From Acanthochlamys bracteata (Eukaryota > Streptophyta > Magnoliopsida > Pandanales > Velloziaceae): DNA of 64,000 nucleotides. Positions within the stretch are counted from its first letter, which is position 1, and every line of letters starts with the position of its first letter. Below are positions 10,930 to 22,429 of this stretch, piece after piece. The notes below the pieces were generated by a model, which worked only from the letters and a program-made list of their open reading frames with translations, made no database searches and was not told the DNA's origin. The translations under genes and the position numbers were made by a program. Location of the stretch: contig CM034129.1 in the NCBI GenBank assembly GCA_019914995.1, positions 10,285,725 through 10,349,724 on the forward strand. Direction: 5' to 3'.

Positions 10930-10981
10930 TGACGTGGTCACTTGGAAGAGTTCTATTATCTTGTCCTTATTTCTGACGTGG
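10930..10981. promoter_or_regulatory. Paired TGACGTGG elements upstream of the WEB1-like gene
   Basis: TGACGTGG occurs at 10930-10937 and again at 10974-10981, 44 bp apart and about 200 bp before the GA-rich leader of the WEB1-like gene. This is a hybrid C/G-box ACGT element bound by bZIP factors such as HY5. Light control would suit a chloroplast photorelocation gene, but this is inference from motif and position. Confidence 0.45.
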
Positions 10982-11179
10982 CAACTTGGTAACGGTCAGA
11001 AGCTACCGTTCTACTACCCAACGTCCACCGCGTGTTCTTAGAAATTTAATAAAATAATTAAATAAAAAGAAAAAAAGAAGAACCTTAGTGGAGTAGAATT
11101 ACTATAATTACTTATTAACAATTATTACAGAAGTAAACACTTGTTTTATTATAATGATGAAAACAAAAAAGAAAAGAAA

Positions 11180-12504
11180 AAACAGAATTTTGTAAAGAGA
11201 TAGAACAGAGGAACAACTTGGAGAGAGAGAAGAGAGAGGAAAAGAGAAGAAAAGATTTGAAGACAGTTGTCGAAATCGAATCTTTCTTCATTCTTTTTTA
11301 ATTTCAATCGATTCATGATCAAGAACTGTGTAAGTTTAATTCTTTTTCTTCCTTTTTTTTGTTCTTTATTTTAGTTCCTTAAGCTTTTTTGTGTTTCTGA
11401 GTTGAATTAAGTTTGACTTCAGATAAATTTTGGAGCTGGGTTTTTTAACTCTGGTTGAAATTGATCACCTTAGGCTTCTAGGGAACTTGAATTGAGCTGG
11501 GTTTCTTTGATAATTAAGAATTTTTATTTTTTGTTGGATTTGGTAATTTGATTTGTGTGCTAATTGATGTTAGTTTTACAAACATGCTGGTAGTTTAACT
11601 GTCTTGATTATAGTACAAGAACTGGTTTTGAATGAATTTGTTGAGTCTCTCCCAAGTCAACTCATGTAGTCTTCCTCAGAGTCGCTGGGAGCATCTGTAA
11701 CTGTACAGAATTTGGTAGTTGATAGTTTTTATAATTGGGGTATAAAGCTTTGTGTGATCGCTGTTTTGGAGTTGCAGTTAGTTCAACAATTGAAAAAAGC
11801 TATTGAATTTAATGATTTTGGTTTAAGACAGAAATGCACATCTATATATTGACTGGATTGGCTTGAGTGGTACCCAGAATATGATATGCATGTTAGGACT
11901 GATGCCTTTGGAAATGACCTTTTGCAAGGTTTGATGTTCTTAGTTAAGAACATCGTTAGATGCCATCATGAACATAGCAAGAAAATGTCATGAGCTGCTT
12001 CTGCAGTAGAATTACATTGATATATGGTACGCTAATGCACAGGACTTGCTTTGAAATTCGTTTCTGGCCTCATGCAGATTCAAGATGTTAGGTTCTTCTA
12101 GACCGAAGATCCATTCTTTCTCATTTCGTACACTAGATTTAGTAGCTCGTCTGGATTTCAGAACGAATTCATGGTAATGAGTTCTTGTTTAAATTTATTG
12201 TAGCTGGATGAGTTTGTTTTTATTGATGGAATACATGTGTAGGCCATTTTGTTGGGACTTCTTTTTCTAGACGAGCCATTTTGTAGGACTATTCTCAATT
12301 CATTATAGTAAAGTTTCATCGCCCTAATCTTTTTATGGTGAATGTTTATTGTTGCATCTTGGATGGTGGCTTCTGATTTAGGTATAGATGGAATTTGCAT
12401 TCTTTTGGAGTATTTATAAATTATAATGGATCGGTTCTTCTTACTTAGTCTCCTTTGTGAATGTTGTTTGCTTTTGTTCCTCAGCAAATGAATGTTGTCG
12501 ACTG
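11180..12504 (+). other. Intron-containing 5' leader of the WEB1-like gene with uORFs
   Basis: A GA-rich leader (about 11190-11329) ends at a GTAAGT donor at 11330. A second leader exon is likely at 12078-12173, between CAG and GTAATG. The main coding exon follows the CAG at 12482-12484. In the spliced leader an ATG at about 12085 (MLGSSRPKIHSFSF...) would run into the next exon and stop just before the main start. ATGs at 12488 and 12492 are also out of frame. These upstream ORFs could dampen translation. The exon borders are my reading of splice motifs. Confidence 0.45.
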
Positions 12505-15500
12505 ATGGATCATTCAGCACAATCGGATCGAAACTCTGGGAGTGTTTCTCTAGTACCAACGACAGCATCAGAAACTAGCAAAGACTTGTTGGTTCTTGGT
12601 GATGATAAGGTTAAGAATAATACTTCTTCATCTATTATTGATGAAAGCATGGTAACCCATCAGCAGAAGTCAGAGACAGAGGCTGCTCAGGTTCGACCTC
12701 CAGAAAGCAACCAATTAAAGCCTGTATTGTTAGAGAGAGCAAATGATACACCAACCACTGGCAGGGATGTGTTATCTACACCCAATGAAAGATCAGATAG
12801 CAAAGAGAATCATCATGAAAGTAATAGTGCTCCAATTGAACCTGTTGAAGTGCACAAGACAGAAGATGGTTCTCTTTTATCGGATGGGTTAAACGGCAGA
12901 CAAATGGAGGCTGGTACAAAAAACAAAGCACCTGAATCAGCAGAACATTCTAACAAGTCGGAGAGTGAGGTGAAAATAACAGAAAACACATTGGAACCAG
13001 GTGGCTCTTCCCTGTCTAGTACAGAAAACAAAGCACCCAAATCAGCAGAGTCTTCTAATAAGATGGACACTGAGGTGAAAATAACAGAACACACATTGGA
13101 GTCAGTTGACACTTCCTTGTTACCCAATGGTCTCACAGAAGAACCTAACAATATAAGAAAGCAGATAGAAAATGGAAAGTCTGTTACCACTGCTGGATTT
13201 CCATCTGATGATCACAAGATTGATTCGTGCCAGATAAAACAGAACAAAAGCGTGCCTCAGGTTTTGTCCAGTGAGCTCACTCCCCCTAAAGTTGTGAATG
13301 TGAATGCTCAAAAGAAGACACGAGATTTAAATAGTTCTTCTCCACGTGCACAAGAAGGCGCTGTTAACAGGGCTTTAGTAGACACCGCGGCACCTTTTGA
13401 ATCAGTTAGAGAAGCTGTCACAAAATTTGGAGGAATTGTAGATTGGAAGGCCCATAAAGCACAGACTTTGGAGGTATAACCGTATTCATTTCTTTACTCT
13501 TATGAACTGGGAACTGCAGAAAGAATATAAAATACAAACGGTTTTACAAATAAATATATCTTTGAACTTCATCTTCAGTATAATACTATAATTGTACAAA
13601 AGCCAATTTGAATGCATATATTCCACGAACCACAAGAAGATAATAAAATTGTTTGTGTAATATCCTATGTAAGTATATCTACTGTGTTTTTGTTTCTAAG
13701 TTTTGCATATTATGGGAAACCGTGTTTTTTTATTTACAAGACAAGTATCTCATTAGGATCATCAGGTTTAGTGATAATCAGTGTATTACAAAGTGGATGT
13801 CATTCTTGTGTCATTTTATTTTGATGAAGCTTACATCCTGTTGTTCATTTCAGAAGCACAAAAATGTTCAAGTTGAACTTCAGAAAGTCCAAGAGGAAAT
13901 CCCTAAAATCAAAGAGCAATTTGAAGTCTCTGAAACTGCAAAAGCTCAAGTTCTGATGGAACTAGATGCCACCAAGCGACTCATTGAAGAATTGAAGCTC
14001 AACCTGGAGAGAGCTCAAACTGAAGAGGGCCAGGCCAAGCAGGATGCTGAACTTGCCCAACTGAGGGTCGAAGAATTGGAGCAAGGAATAGCTGAGGAAG
14101 CCAGTGTTGCAGCAAAGGCGCAGCTTGAAGTTGCCAAAGCAAGGTATGTGGCTGCAGTTGCAGATTTGAAATCAACGAAGGAGGAACTAGAAACATTACA
14201 ACAAGAGTATGCTTCTATAGCTAATGAAAGGGACATTGCAATTAAGAAAGCTGAAGAAGCTGTGTCTGCTTCCAAGGAGATTGAGAAGACTGTTGAGGAC
14301 CTAACTCTTGAACATATCACTGCAAAGGAATCACTGGAATCAGCACATGCTGCACACCTTGAAGTAGAAGAGCATATAATTGGTGCTTCCTTGGCAAAGG
14401 AGCAAGATATCTTGACTTGGGAAAAGGAGCTCAAGCAGGCAGAGGAAGAAATGCAGCAGCTCAATGAACAGATTTTGCTGACAAAGGATCTCAGGTCAAA
14501 GCTAGACACAGAATCCAGGGTGTTGCAGAACCTCAAAGCTGAATTGGCTGCCTACATGAAAGCAAAACTGAACCAGGAGGCCTCGAACAAAGAGGAAAAA
14601 CAACAAAGGGAGGATGCACAAGGAGAAAATCAAACAATTTCATCTTCAGAGGCAGCTTTGGCTTTAATCAGGAAGGAGCTTGATGAAATAAAGGTAACCA
14701 TTGAGAATGCAAAAGATGAGATAAAGTGCCTTCAAGTTGCATCTTTATCCCTGAAATCCGAATTGGAAAAGGGGAGAAGTGAACTTAATTCCATGAGGCA
14801 AAGGGAAGGAATGGCATCAATAGCAGTTGCTTCTCTTGAAGCTGAAGTTAGTAGGGTGGAAGAAGAAATAGAACAAGTTCGAGTGAAGGAGAGGGAAGCA
14901 AGAGACAAGATGGTCGAGCTGCCCAAATTATTACAACAAGCCGCCAAGCAGGTGGATGAAGCAAAAACAGCTCGGCAGCTAGCACAAGAAGAACAAAAGA
15001 AGGCAAAAGATGAATTGGAACAAGTCAAAGTTAGCACAAGTGTCATAGAAAGCAGGCTGATTGCTGCCTTAAAGGAGATAGAGGCAGCCAGGGCTTCTGA
15101 GAAACTGGCGCAAGCTGCAATCAAGGCATTAGAGGAAAGTGAGCAGGCGACTTACACAGGAGGTGAGGACTCCCCTACTGGAGTCACTCTTCTGTTAGAT
15201 GAATACTACAATCTTAGCAAGCGAGCTCATGAAGCAGAGGAGCTTGCCTTCATGAGAGTTAACACTGCTGTTGCTCAAATTCAAGTGGCCAAAGAATCTG
15301 AGCAACAAGCCTTAGCGAGATTGGAAGAAGCTAACAGGAAGATGGTTGACAGGAAGGAAACATTAAAACTCACAATGGACCATGCAGAGAAGGCCAAACT
15401 AGGAAAATTGAATGCAGAGCAGGAACTTAGGAACTGGAGATCGGAGCATAAGCTAAGAAGAGCAAGTGACGCTGCTTCAGTTGGAGCTTTTCCTCCGAGG

Positions 15501-15725
15501 AGCAACCCGACTAGTTTTGAAGACAGCAGAGAAGAGAAAATTTTCAGCAGAGGCGAGCCTTCTGCTGTTTCAGTTCATCCAACACCAAAACCTGAACTAT
15601 ACACACCTACTACTAATAAAACCGATAACCTGCTCAAGGATAAGAAGCTGAGGAAGAAGAAATCCCTATTTCCTCGACTCGCTACTATGCTATCAATGAA
15701 AAGGGCAGCACATCCAGCAAAGTGA
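12505..15725 (+). CDS. WEB1-like coiled-coil protein (DUF827/WEB family)
   Basis: WEB1 (weak chloroplast movement under blue light 1) acts in the cytoplasm with PMI2 to keep up chloroplast photorelocation speed through actin control. Two coding exons join at phase 0: 12505-13473 and 13854-15725, about 946 residues. The first 290 residues are low-complexity, acidic and Ser-rich. The signature [20 protein letters not shown], then KAHKAQTLE, closes exon 1 and leads into a coiled coil of roughly 450 residues rich in Glu, Lys, Ala and Leu ([16 protein letters not shown] and onward). The C-terminal tail is basic ([15 protein letters not shown]). Arabidopsis WEB1 is shorter, about 800 residues; part of the difference is the disordered N-terminus. 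The start at 12505 is the first in-frame ATG after the acceptor. The reading frame upstream of 13854 is intronic and should not be taken as coding. Confidence 0.92.
12918..13127 (+). repeat. Two-copy 105-bp in-frame repeat inside WEB1-like exon 1
   Basis: Two tandem 105-bp units (about 12918-13022 and 13023-13127) encode 35-residue repeats. [20 protein letters not shown] is matched by [20 protein letters not shown], followed in both by a TE(N/H)TLE block. The period is a multiple of three, so the frame is kept. It lies in the disordered N-terminal part and explains some of the extra length of this protein. Confidence 0.85.
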
Positions 15726-16557
15726 TAAAAACACTGAAGTTTGCTATTGTTGTACATTCATGTGCTCGTAATGTATACTTCTAATAGCATTTAGTCCGAT
15801 ATTGATAAACTCAGAATGCTTGTATAGGAAGAGTGCTTGCTATACTGCAATGGATTTTGCCAACTTTTGTTTTTTTGTTTTTGTTTACCTGTATATGTGT
15901 TCTGTGATCAAATGTAAACCTTTGAAAGATTTTTTTACTTCATATATAGTGTAAAATATATATGCTTGATGTCTTTCCTGTAAAGTGAATGATATTGTTG
16001 AATTTTTGTCTTCATTAGTAGACTTGCTTATTTTTGAAAGAAAGTGTATGTTTAGCATTAAGATTTGTGGTACTTTTTCATTTCTCAATAAAATTTTAAA
16101 CTATTACAAAAAAATTTTAATTTAAAAGTATAAATATATTATTTATTTATATATATATCCATAATTTATACTTTTTTAAGAAAAAAATAAATTTATTTTC
16201 TGAAAAACTTTAAAAGTTTATTTTGAGAAAATTTTAAAATCTTCAAAAAATAAATTTCATTATATGTTAGATTGTTTTGGAAATCCTTCAAATGAATAGT
16301 GCACAATGAGTAGTATCGGAGTCGCCACGACATGGCCCATACATTTCCGCCCGAAATGTATTCAGATAATTTTGGCCCAAACAATTTCTTATTCGTTCGA
16401 TTGATTTGGAACACAACATTTCACACATATATACCCAGATCAGAGCACATCTACAGATTAGAGCACACCATTTGCAAATAACAGAGCTAAAGAAAGTTTC
16501 AATCAACGACAAAATTTTCCAATTTCTTTCTGAGAATTTTCAGAGGAATAGAGAGAG
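15726..16557. other. WEB1-like 3' UTR, spacer and leader of the next gene
   Basis: 15726 to about 16080 looks like 3' UTR. The middle is AT-rich with no coding structure. From about 16400 to 16557 the DNA resembles a 5' leader ending in GAGAGAG before the ATG at 16558. Confidence 0.4.
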
Positions 16558-19518
16558 ATGGCGATCATTCGTGGCGAGACCATTATATCTTCTTCACCTC
16601 CAGCCTCTCACCGCTTCAGGCACTCTTTCTTTCTTTTTCTTTTTTTGATCTCGATCACTATCTAACTTGTTTGATTATTTTTTGTATTAAATTTTTTATT
16701 TTTTTCCTTATTTTATACGTAATTGGAGTAGAAAGGAACGATGTTTCTTATTTTGTTTACTAGCTATCTATCTATGTTCTTTTAAAATTTCTGACCCATA
16801 TTTTAAGTTAATTACTTTGAATTGTTAGTTTCCTGCTCTTATAAAGACTGGTGGAGGTTTCTGAGGTATGATCCTGTTTACTTGTAATTTTGTCTTGAAG
16901 ATTTAGTATAAATTTTGGGACAACGTGGCTGTGTTCTTCATAGTGAGATGCTTATCTTGACATTGATCACTTGAAAAAGATTGATACTTAACCTTTCCAA
17001 AGGCCAAGAACAGATTGATACTTGACCTTTCCAAAGGCCAGTATGAGAAATGATCATTGCATATGATACAGGCTAGCCGTATCTCGAATTGAGTTAAAAA
17101 GAAAGAAGCGAGTGCACTAGGTTTCTGATGTTGTAGTTTGCTATAAAATTCTATGAAAAGAAGTATTCTACTACATGTTGGCATCCAGTGTAAGGTTCAC
17201 TATGCCTTGGGAGGCTTGTAAATCAATAGCATAGTTGGATAGCAAAAAGAAAATTATGGTTTCTCTATGTAGGTTGTAGTCTAGTTTATGGTGTCCTGTC
17301 AATCTTCATTAAAACAGGTAGGAAACTGTAAAGGATATTCACCATTGGCTATTTAGGATGTTTCATTTTGGGTTGTTCAGCTAGCTGTGTATCTCTTCTC
17401 AGTTGGAACTAATAATTTGAATATCTGTAGTCTTACTGTGATCTACAATGTTTGCTTCAATTTTGGGTTCTAGATACGCTGGGGCTTACAGTAACTAGAA
17501 TAGGAATGGTGGTTGTCTTTCCTACACCTGGATGATGTCGTTTGGTTATGTCCAGCTTCTTTTGTTTTTCCTTTTTGAAACTAATATCCTGCTTTGGATT
17601 TGTATTGCTGTAATGATGCTTGGGCTTGCGTTGATTCTTTCTTGTGGGTTTCAACTATCAAAAGTGGAATAAGAAGGGGTTTTATTTTACTTTACTACAT
17701 TTGATTACTAGTACTAGTTTATTGGTCTGCTTGTTAACCTGGTTCAATAAAGCCCAAAGACATTATCTTTTGGTTATTGTTGTCAGAATGTATGCTGGTT
17801 GAATCTATATTTTGAGTTGGTTATCTCGTGGGTCTCTCGCTGTTCTTTTCCCCTAAAATTTAGGTAATGTTGATATGTTGTTATTTTGATAGAGTTTATT
17901 GTTTGAACTTTTAGTGTTTTCAATGTGGCTTTTATATGTTCAATGTTTGAATATCCTAAATCTTTTGGAGAATTTTGAAACTCGAAGGGAAACGCTGACA
18001 TTAACTGTTATGCATGGTTAAAGTTTTAATCTTTCACACAGTAATCTGCGACTTGGTGAACTGTATTTAGTTACAAATGTTACAAGCGATTCTATTGCAA
18101 GAGATATAGGTGGACTCTTAGGAGTTGCTGGCAGGCAGGCTTCACTGCCAATAGTGCTGTGTTGCAGCTCTTGTGATGACTTGATGCTGTCTGCTCTTAT
18201 GTCTCCAACCTCTCCTTCATCTCACTTTCCCCTCTGGTAGTTTCAAATATTGCTGTCTCTATGGTGGTGATTTTCGTTTTGTTGCTAGTTGGTTGAGTTG
18301 TGGTTTGAAAAATGGTTTGAGAAATGGATCTTTGTCTTCTTTAGAAATTTCATATGGTTATCATCTGTCATTGCAAATAGGATGAAGTTTTTCTATGGGA
18401 ATTTGAGTTGTTTGTAAATCTCAGAGGATCATAAAATAAGTGCTTTGTATTTTCTGAGTTGTACTCGGGGGACTTAACTCATGTATATGACTCTACAGTG
18501 TTTTGTCTGAGCTTATTGCCTTACCTTTCAGAATAAATGTGGTGCTTGCAATGTGCCTATCACTCTCAGGTTTCAACTGGTTCAACTAATACTTTGTTGT
18601 CTCTTACATAGTACTTGAGAGGATTGAACTAGTTCATTTGACTTGGTACCTTGAGGAAAGATTCTCCATTGAAATAGAGGAAAGAGCGAGAGTATATATT
18701 TCAGACAAAGTAGGTAGTCTCTAGAGGATTTACAAATTCTAGAATTCTGATGAAAATATACTTTTAAGAAATATTTTGATAGTAATACTTAAGTGTAATG
18801 TTGTAACATGATCATTTATGAGCAATTTGCTGACATATGTAGCTTTACGATGTTTGTGATTGCAGTACAGTGACCAAGCTGAAACTAGCATCAGTACTTA
18901 AAAAGTTCCGCTTGGCTATTGCAGAATGGAACCGTAAGGTTAATGCTTGCCATGAGGACAGCCTTGGAACTGAAGATGCTAAACAGAAATCGTGTATGAT
19001 CGTTATGACTGATGCTTGTCTTCCATCAGTAGTTCCTGGAGAGCAACCGGTTTTAGCACGACTTATTATCGGTTATGAGTAGCTACAAAGAAGGTATATC
19101 TCATATATTTTTGAAACTCTCATCTCTGTTGCAATTTCTCAGTTAAAAAGAAGGTATAATGTTCGAGCTCTTTGCAAAAACTGTCTTTAGCTTAACAAAC
19201 ATACAGCATTTTTACATATTCTATGCAGGTAACATACATGAGGCGCAGTTCTACTTGCTTGGCACCAGGTTCCATTCTTGTATTTCTATATTCCAAATCA
19301 AAGATTTTACTGTAAAATTTTGTCTATTTGAATTCTCAGATGGAATACTGATCAACTTGGTAGTTGGGGGTTGTCACCATTGCAGAAAGCTGTGGAATCA
19401 CCATTGCAGAAATGCCTATCAATGTTAGTTCCTCACTTTTCCCTGCGATTCCGCTGTTACTTTGAGAGTGACCGATTCTTTTCTTATTCACAATGCAGAT
19501 TTCTCTGAGATCTTATAG
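16558..19518 (+). pseudogene. Disrupted eIF4A-like gene (DEAD-box C-terminal-like)
   Basis: The protein resembles the C-terminal RecA-like half of eIF4A without the helicase core, as in the Arabidopsis protein I recall as initiation factor 4A-like (At4g37020). Exons: 16558-16619 (MAIIRGETIISSSPPASHRF), 18866-19093 (KLKLASVLKKFRLAIAEWNR, then SCMIVMTDACLP), 19229-19268 (VTYMRRSSTCLAP), 19340-19423 (DGILINLVVG, then ITIAEMPIN) and 19499-19518. Breaks: TAG at 19080-19082 with a one-base loss where the family reads a short LPTKK-like stretch; a frame change after LVVGG near 19372; and a two-base excess in the last exon before SEIL. The first intron would also need a GC donor at 16620. Together these argue for a pseudogene, although transcription of a shorter product ending at 19082 cannot be excluded. 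The large first intron (2.2 kb) shows nothing else coding. Confidence 0.7.
16978..17045. repeat. Two-copy 34-bp tandem repeat
   Basis: AGATTGATACTTAACCTTTC at 16978 recurs with one change 34 bp later, followed in both copies by CAAAGGCCA. It lies in the long first intron of the eIF4A-like locus. Confidence 0.8.
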
Positions 19519-19680
19519 CACTAGCAGAACTCTTCTTGTTGGTATACCGAAATACAGATAAGATGCCTGAATTTTTCTTCTTTGTCGGACAAGAATCAAA
19601 GTTCCAAAAATTCCCCTTCTGTTAGGGTACACTTACATGGTGATGTTTATGTTATTGAAATCAGACAAGTATAAAGTATA

Positions 19681-22429
19681 TCATTGAAAATTCCGGCGAT
19701 CCGTGATTTTGATCTGCCAGTGGCCGTCGGTGTACCCGTTGTCTTGCGCCTTATCTCGTTCTTCAACCAAATCAGCTTTCCTTTGTGACGAAAGCCTGCA
19801 AACTCCATTGATCAACCGTTGATCGATCTCATCGTACATCTTCCACCACCGCCGGTGTGCAGTATCGCTCGCGTAAACCCTTTGATCGTCGACGTTCCAG
19901 TTACAGTCGTAGTCTCTGTAACATAACCACGGCTTCAATCCTAAATAGTGCACTGCGTAAGCGGCCGGCGGATCTGCGGCAAACATGTGGTTCTTCACCA
20001 TTGTTTCCGCAGATGTATTCGCCCAGAAGTTCTTTAAGTAGTTCACTCGCCGTGGTAACCGGTGCCACCACACGAAAACTTCGTTCAAGAAACCCTGATC
20101 ACCGCCGTTATACGAAACAACTTCCGCGCGTCTACTCATCAGCACCTTGAACGTGTTCTCCGACGGTTCTATAACCATGACACCGGAGTTGAAAATAACA
20201 CCGTCATTGCCGACAGCAGACATCTCCGGTAATGTAAACAAGAAGTCGAGGTTGCGTAAGACGAGAATGTCGGCGTCGATGAAGACGAGTTTACGGTACT
20301 GCGTTAACTGCCATAAACGGAGCTTGCTGTAGTTGTACTCGTTGTAGGATTTCGTCTTCGCCTTCGGGTTTCGAATTCGTTTGATATTACGGAGCTTCCA
20401 TCCTGCAGCGGCTAGAGCGTTAAGCTTCCGGCCACGGATAGTCCTGTCATGGAGGAGGATCAGGTCCCGATGAGACCCGCTTTGGCGGATGCTATGAGCT
20501 AAAACTACAGCGCCGCAGACGTAGACATCGGAGGAATGTAGGACCGTGACGTAGGCTTCCGGCAGCCTAGGGTTCGCCGGAGTAGCTAGCTTAGATAGGT
20601 CCACTTCTTCGTTGCCTTCTGTAATGTTTTAAACGGGAACATTATTTATCTGAATCCTATGACTATAAATACATGTTAATATTTTCACCTTTTGAAATAA
20701 ATTTCTTACAGTATCTAAATTTTTTATAAAAAAATTAATAAAATATAATTATGTATAATTTTTTTAATTAAAATAAGTCAAATTTATCTTTCAAAAATTT
20801 AAACATAAATATTTTTTTTAAATACTCCAAAACTTTCTCTTAATCTTATGATTATAACTATATAACAGATTTATCTAAAACTCTTACGACATGCATGCAC
20901 GTGTTATGTCAAACATTATTAATTAATCAATGACTGTTTGTGGAATTATTGGTTAATAGAAAGATCAAACTAACAAGTAACTGATACAAACTAATAATAC
21001 TAACTATAAAAAATTGTTTTATATAACGTCACGCCTTAGCAAAGCAAAAATATTTAATCATAATAACATGGTTAGCTGTTATAGTTTTTGAATGTTTAAT
21101 TGTGTACCTAACTTTCAGATTTCATTTGCTATTAATTTTTTATCTGAATCGATAATTTAGTTTATTTTAATTATGACATGTTCTAATTGAAACTTACTTT
21201 TTATAAAAAAATTTCACATTAAAATTTTAGTTTATTTTAACTGCATAGCACAGCTAATCAAGACACCAATTTAAATCTAAACAATCATAATCCTAACAAC
21301 TAAAGAGCTGAGCAGATTTGGCATATGACTCAATTAAGTAACTACAATTAAATTATTAATAAATTTATGCAATTATTCAACAATTAAATCTATAAAATAA
21401 GACAATTAATGTAAATAAATAACATAATAATTTTTTTTTGTTACCTTCTTTCCAAAGGGGCAAGGCAAGCTTGCAAGAACCAACAGGCAACTTCACCTTG
21501 TCTTCCAACCTTGTACCATCAGCTTCATAGAACCAGAACTCACCTTCCCTCCTCACCAAATCATCACTGCTAAAAACTTCAATCATCGGCCGACAAGTTC
21601 CGGCAATCACAAGCCTAACCTTTCCATTCCCATCCCTCTTCCCTTTCCTCGCGGCCACGTTCGCAGCAGCCAAGTGAACCTGAAATCTGTGCACGTCTCG
21701 TGCCCAATCTTTCTCCGGCCACTTGCATTGAACTCTGGCAACGATCACATCTATGTCTTCGGTTATGTTGGATAACTCCGGCATAGGTAGCTCCGGACAT
21801 AATGCGCCTTCGTTCTCTTCTTCTTCGTCGATCCATTCTGGAAACAAGTGTTTCCATTCCAGGGTTTCAGGGACTTTCTCGAAGCTCACCTGTGTAACTC
21901 TAGCAGTAGTACTACTCTTCCCGATCATCTGCCATACTGCAGTGTCTTCGTCTCCGATGTTTATTAACGCGATTTTCGGATCTCGAGGCAAGTCGGCGAC
22001 GAAGTTTGTCAGAGAATTGTTTAATATATAATTCCTCTCCTTCGTCTTCTTCTCTTCATTAATACTAATTCCTTCTTCAACCTTTCAGAACAAAACTAAC
22101 AAAAAAACATTACTAATTTGCCATCATCATTGAACAACAAAATCTTCAAAAAATTATCAGAAACAATTAAAATAAAAACAAGATTGCATGCATATAGTAG
22201 CTAAATCATAAAAGTTTAATTACGAGAGAAATTAAAAGGTTACAACTTACCTTACCTGATCATTATTGTCAGAAGAAGGACAGTGATGAAGAAGAAAATT
22301 TTCAGAGAAGGGTGATGGTGTTTGGAGAAGAAGGAAGATGTAGATGAAGATGAAGAAAGCAAGGCAGCAAACAAGATTAATCTTGATGTTCGCAAGAGGT
22401 TTAGAGCTTGATGACATGATCGTCTTCAC
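19681..22429 (-). CDS. GUX/PGSIP glucuronosyltransferase (GT8)
   Basis: Enzymes of this clade add glucuronic acid to xylan from UDP-glucuronate in the Golgi. Three exons on the minus strand join in frame: 22429-22256, 22081-21445 and 20618-19681, giving 582 residues. Residues about 15-35 are a single hydrophobic anchor (LVCCLAFFIFIYIFLLL), which fits a type II Golgi protein. The GT8 domain starts near residue 285 (EAYVTVLHSSDVYVCGAVVL). The metal-binding DXD is DAD at about 385-387 within FIDADILVL. NSGVMVIEPS, NGGDQGFLNE and HYLGLKPW are the further conserved blocks of glycogenin-like GT8 enzymes. Length agrees with Arabidopsis GUX proteins (about 550-660). A second in-frame ATG lies four codons after the first. 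Intron 2 (21444-20619) is AT-rich with no other features. The exact GUX number is not resolved, and activity toward xylan is inferred from the family. Confidence 0.93.

Noticed and set aside
12158-12568. Minus-strand 136-codon open frame
   Set aside because: It crosses the WEB1-like leader exon, an intron and the main start; its composition is low-complexity and it lacks a credible promoter side.
13653-13853. Upstream extension of the second WEB1-like exon as coding
   Set aside because: The frame is open but the sequence is intron-like and ends in a CAG acceptor at 13853; exon 1 ends at 13473 at phase 0 and continues exactly from 13854.
14015-15124. Long minus-strand open frames (14015-14536 and 14732-15124)
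   Set aside because: They are antisense shadows of the WEB1-like coiled coil; Ser/Cys/Ala-rich composition mirrors Glu/Lys/Ala codons on the plus strand.
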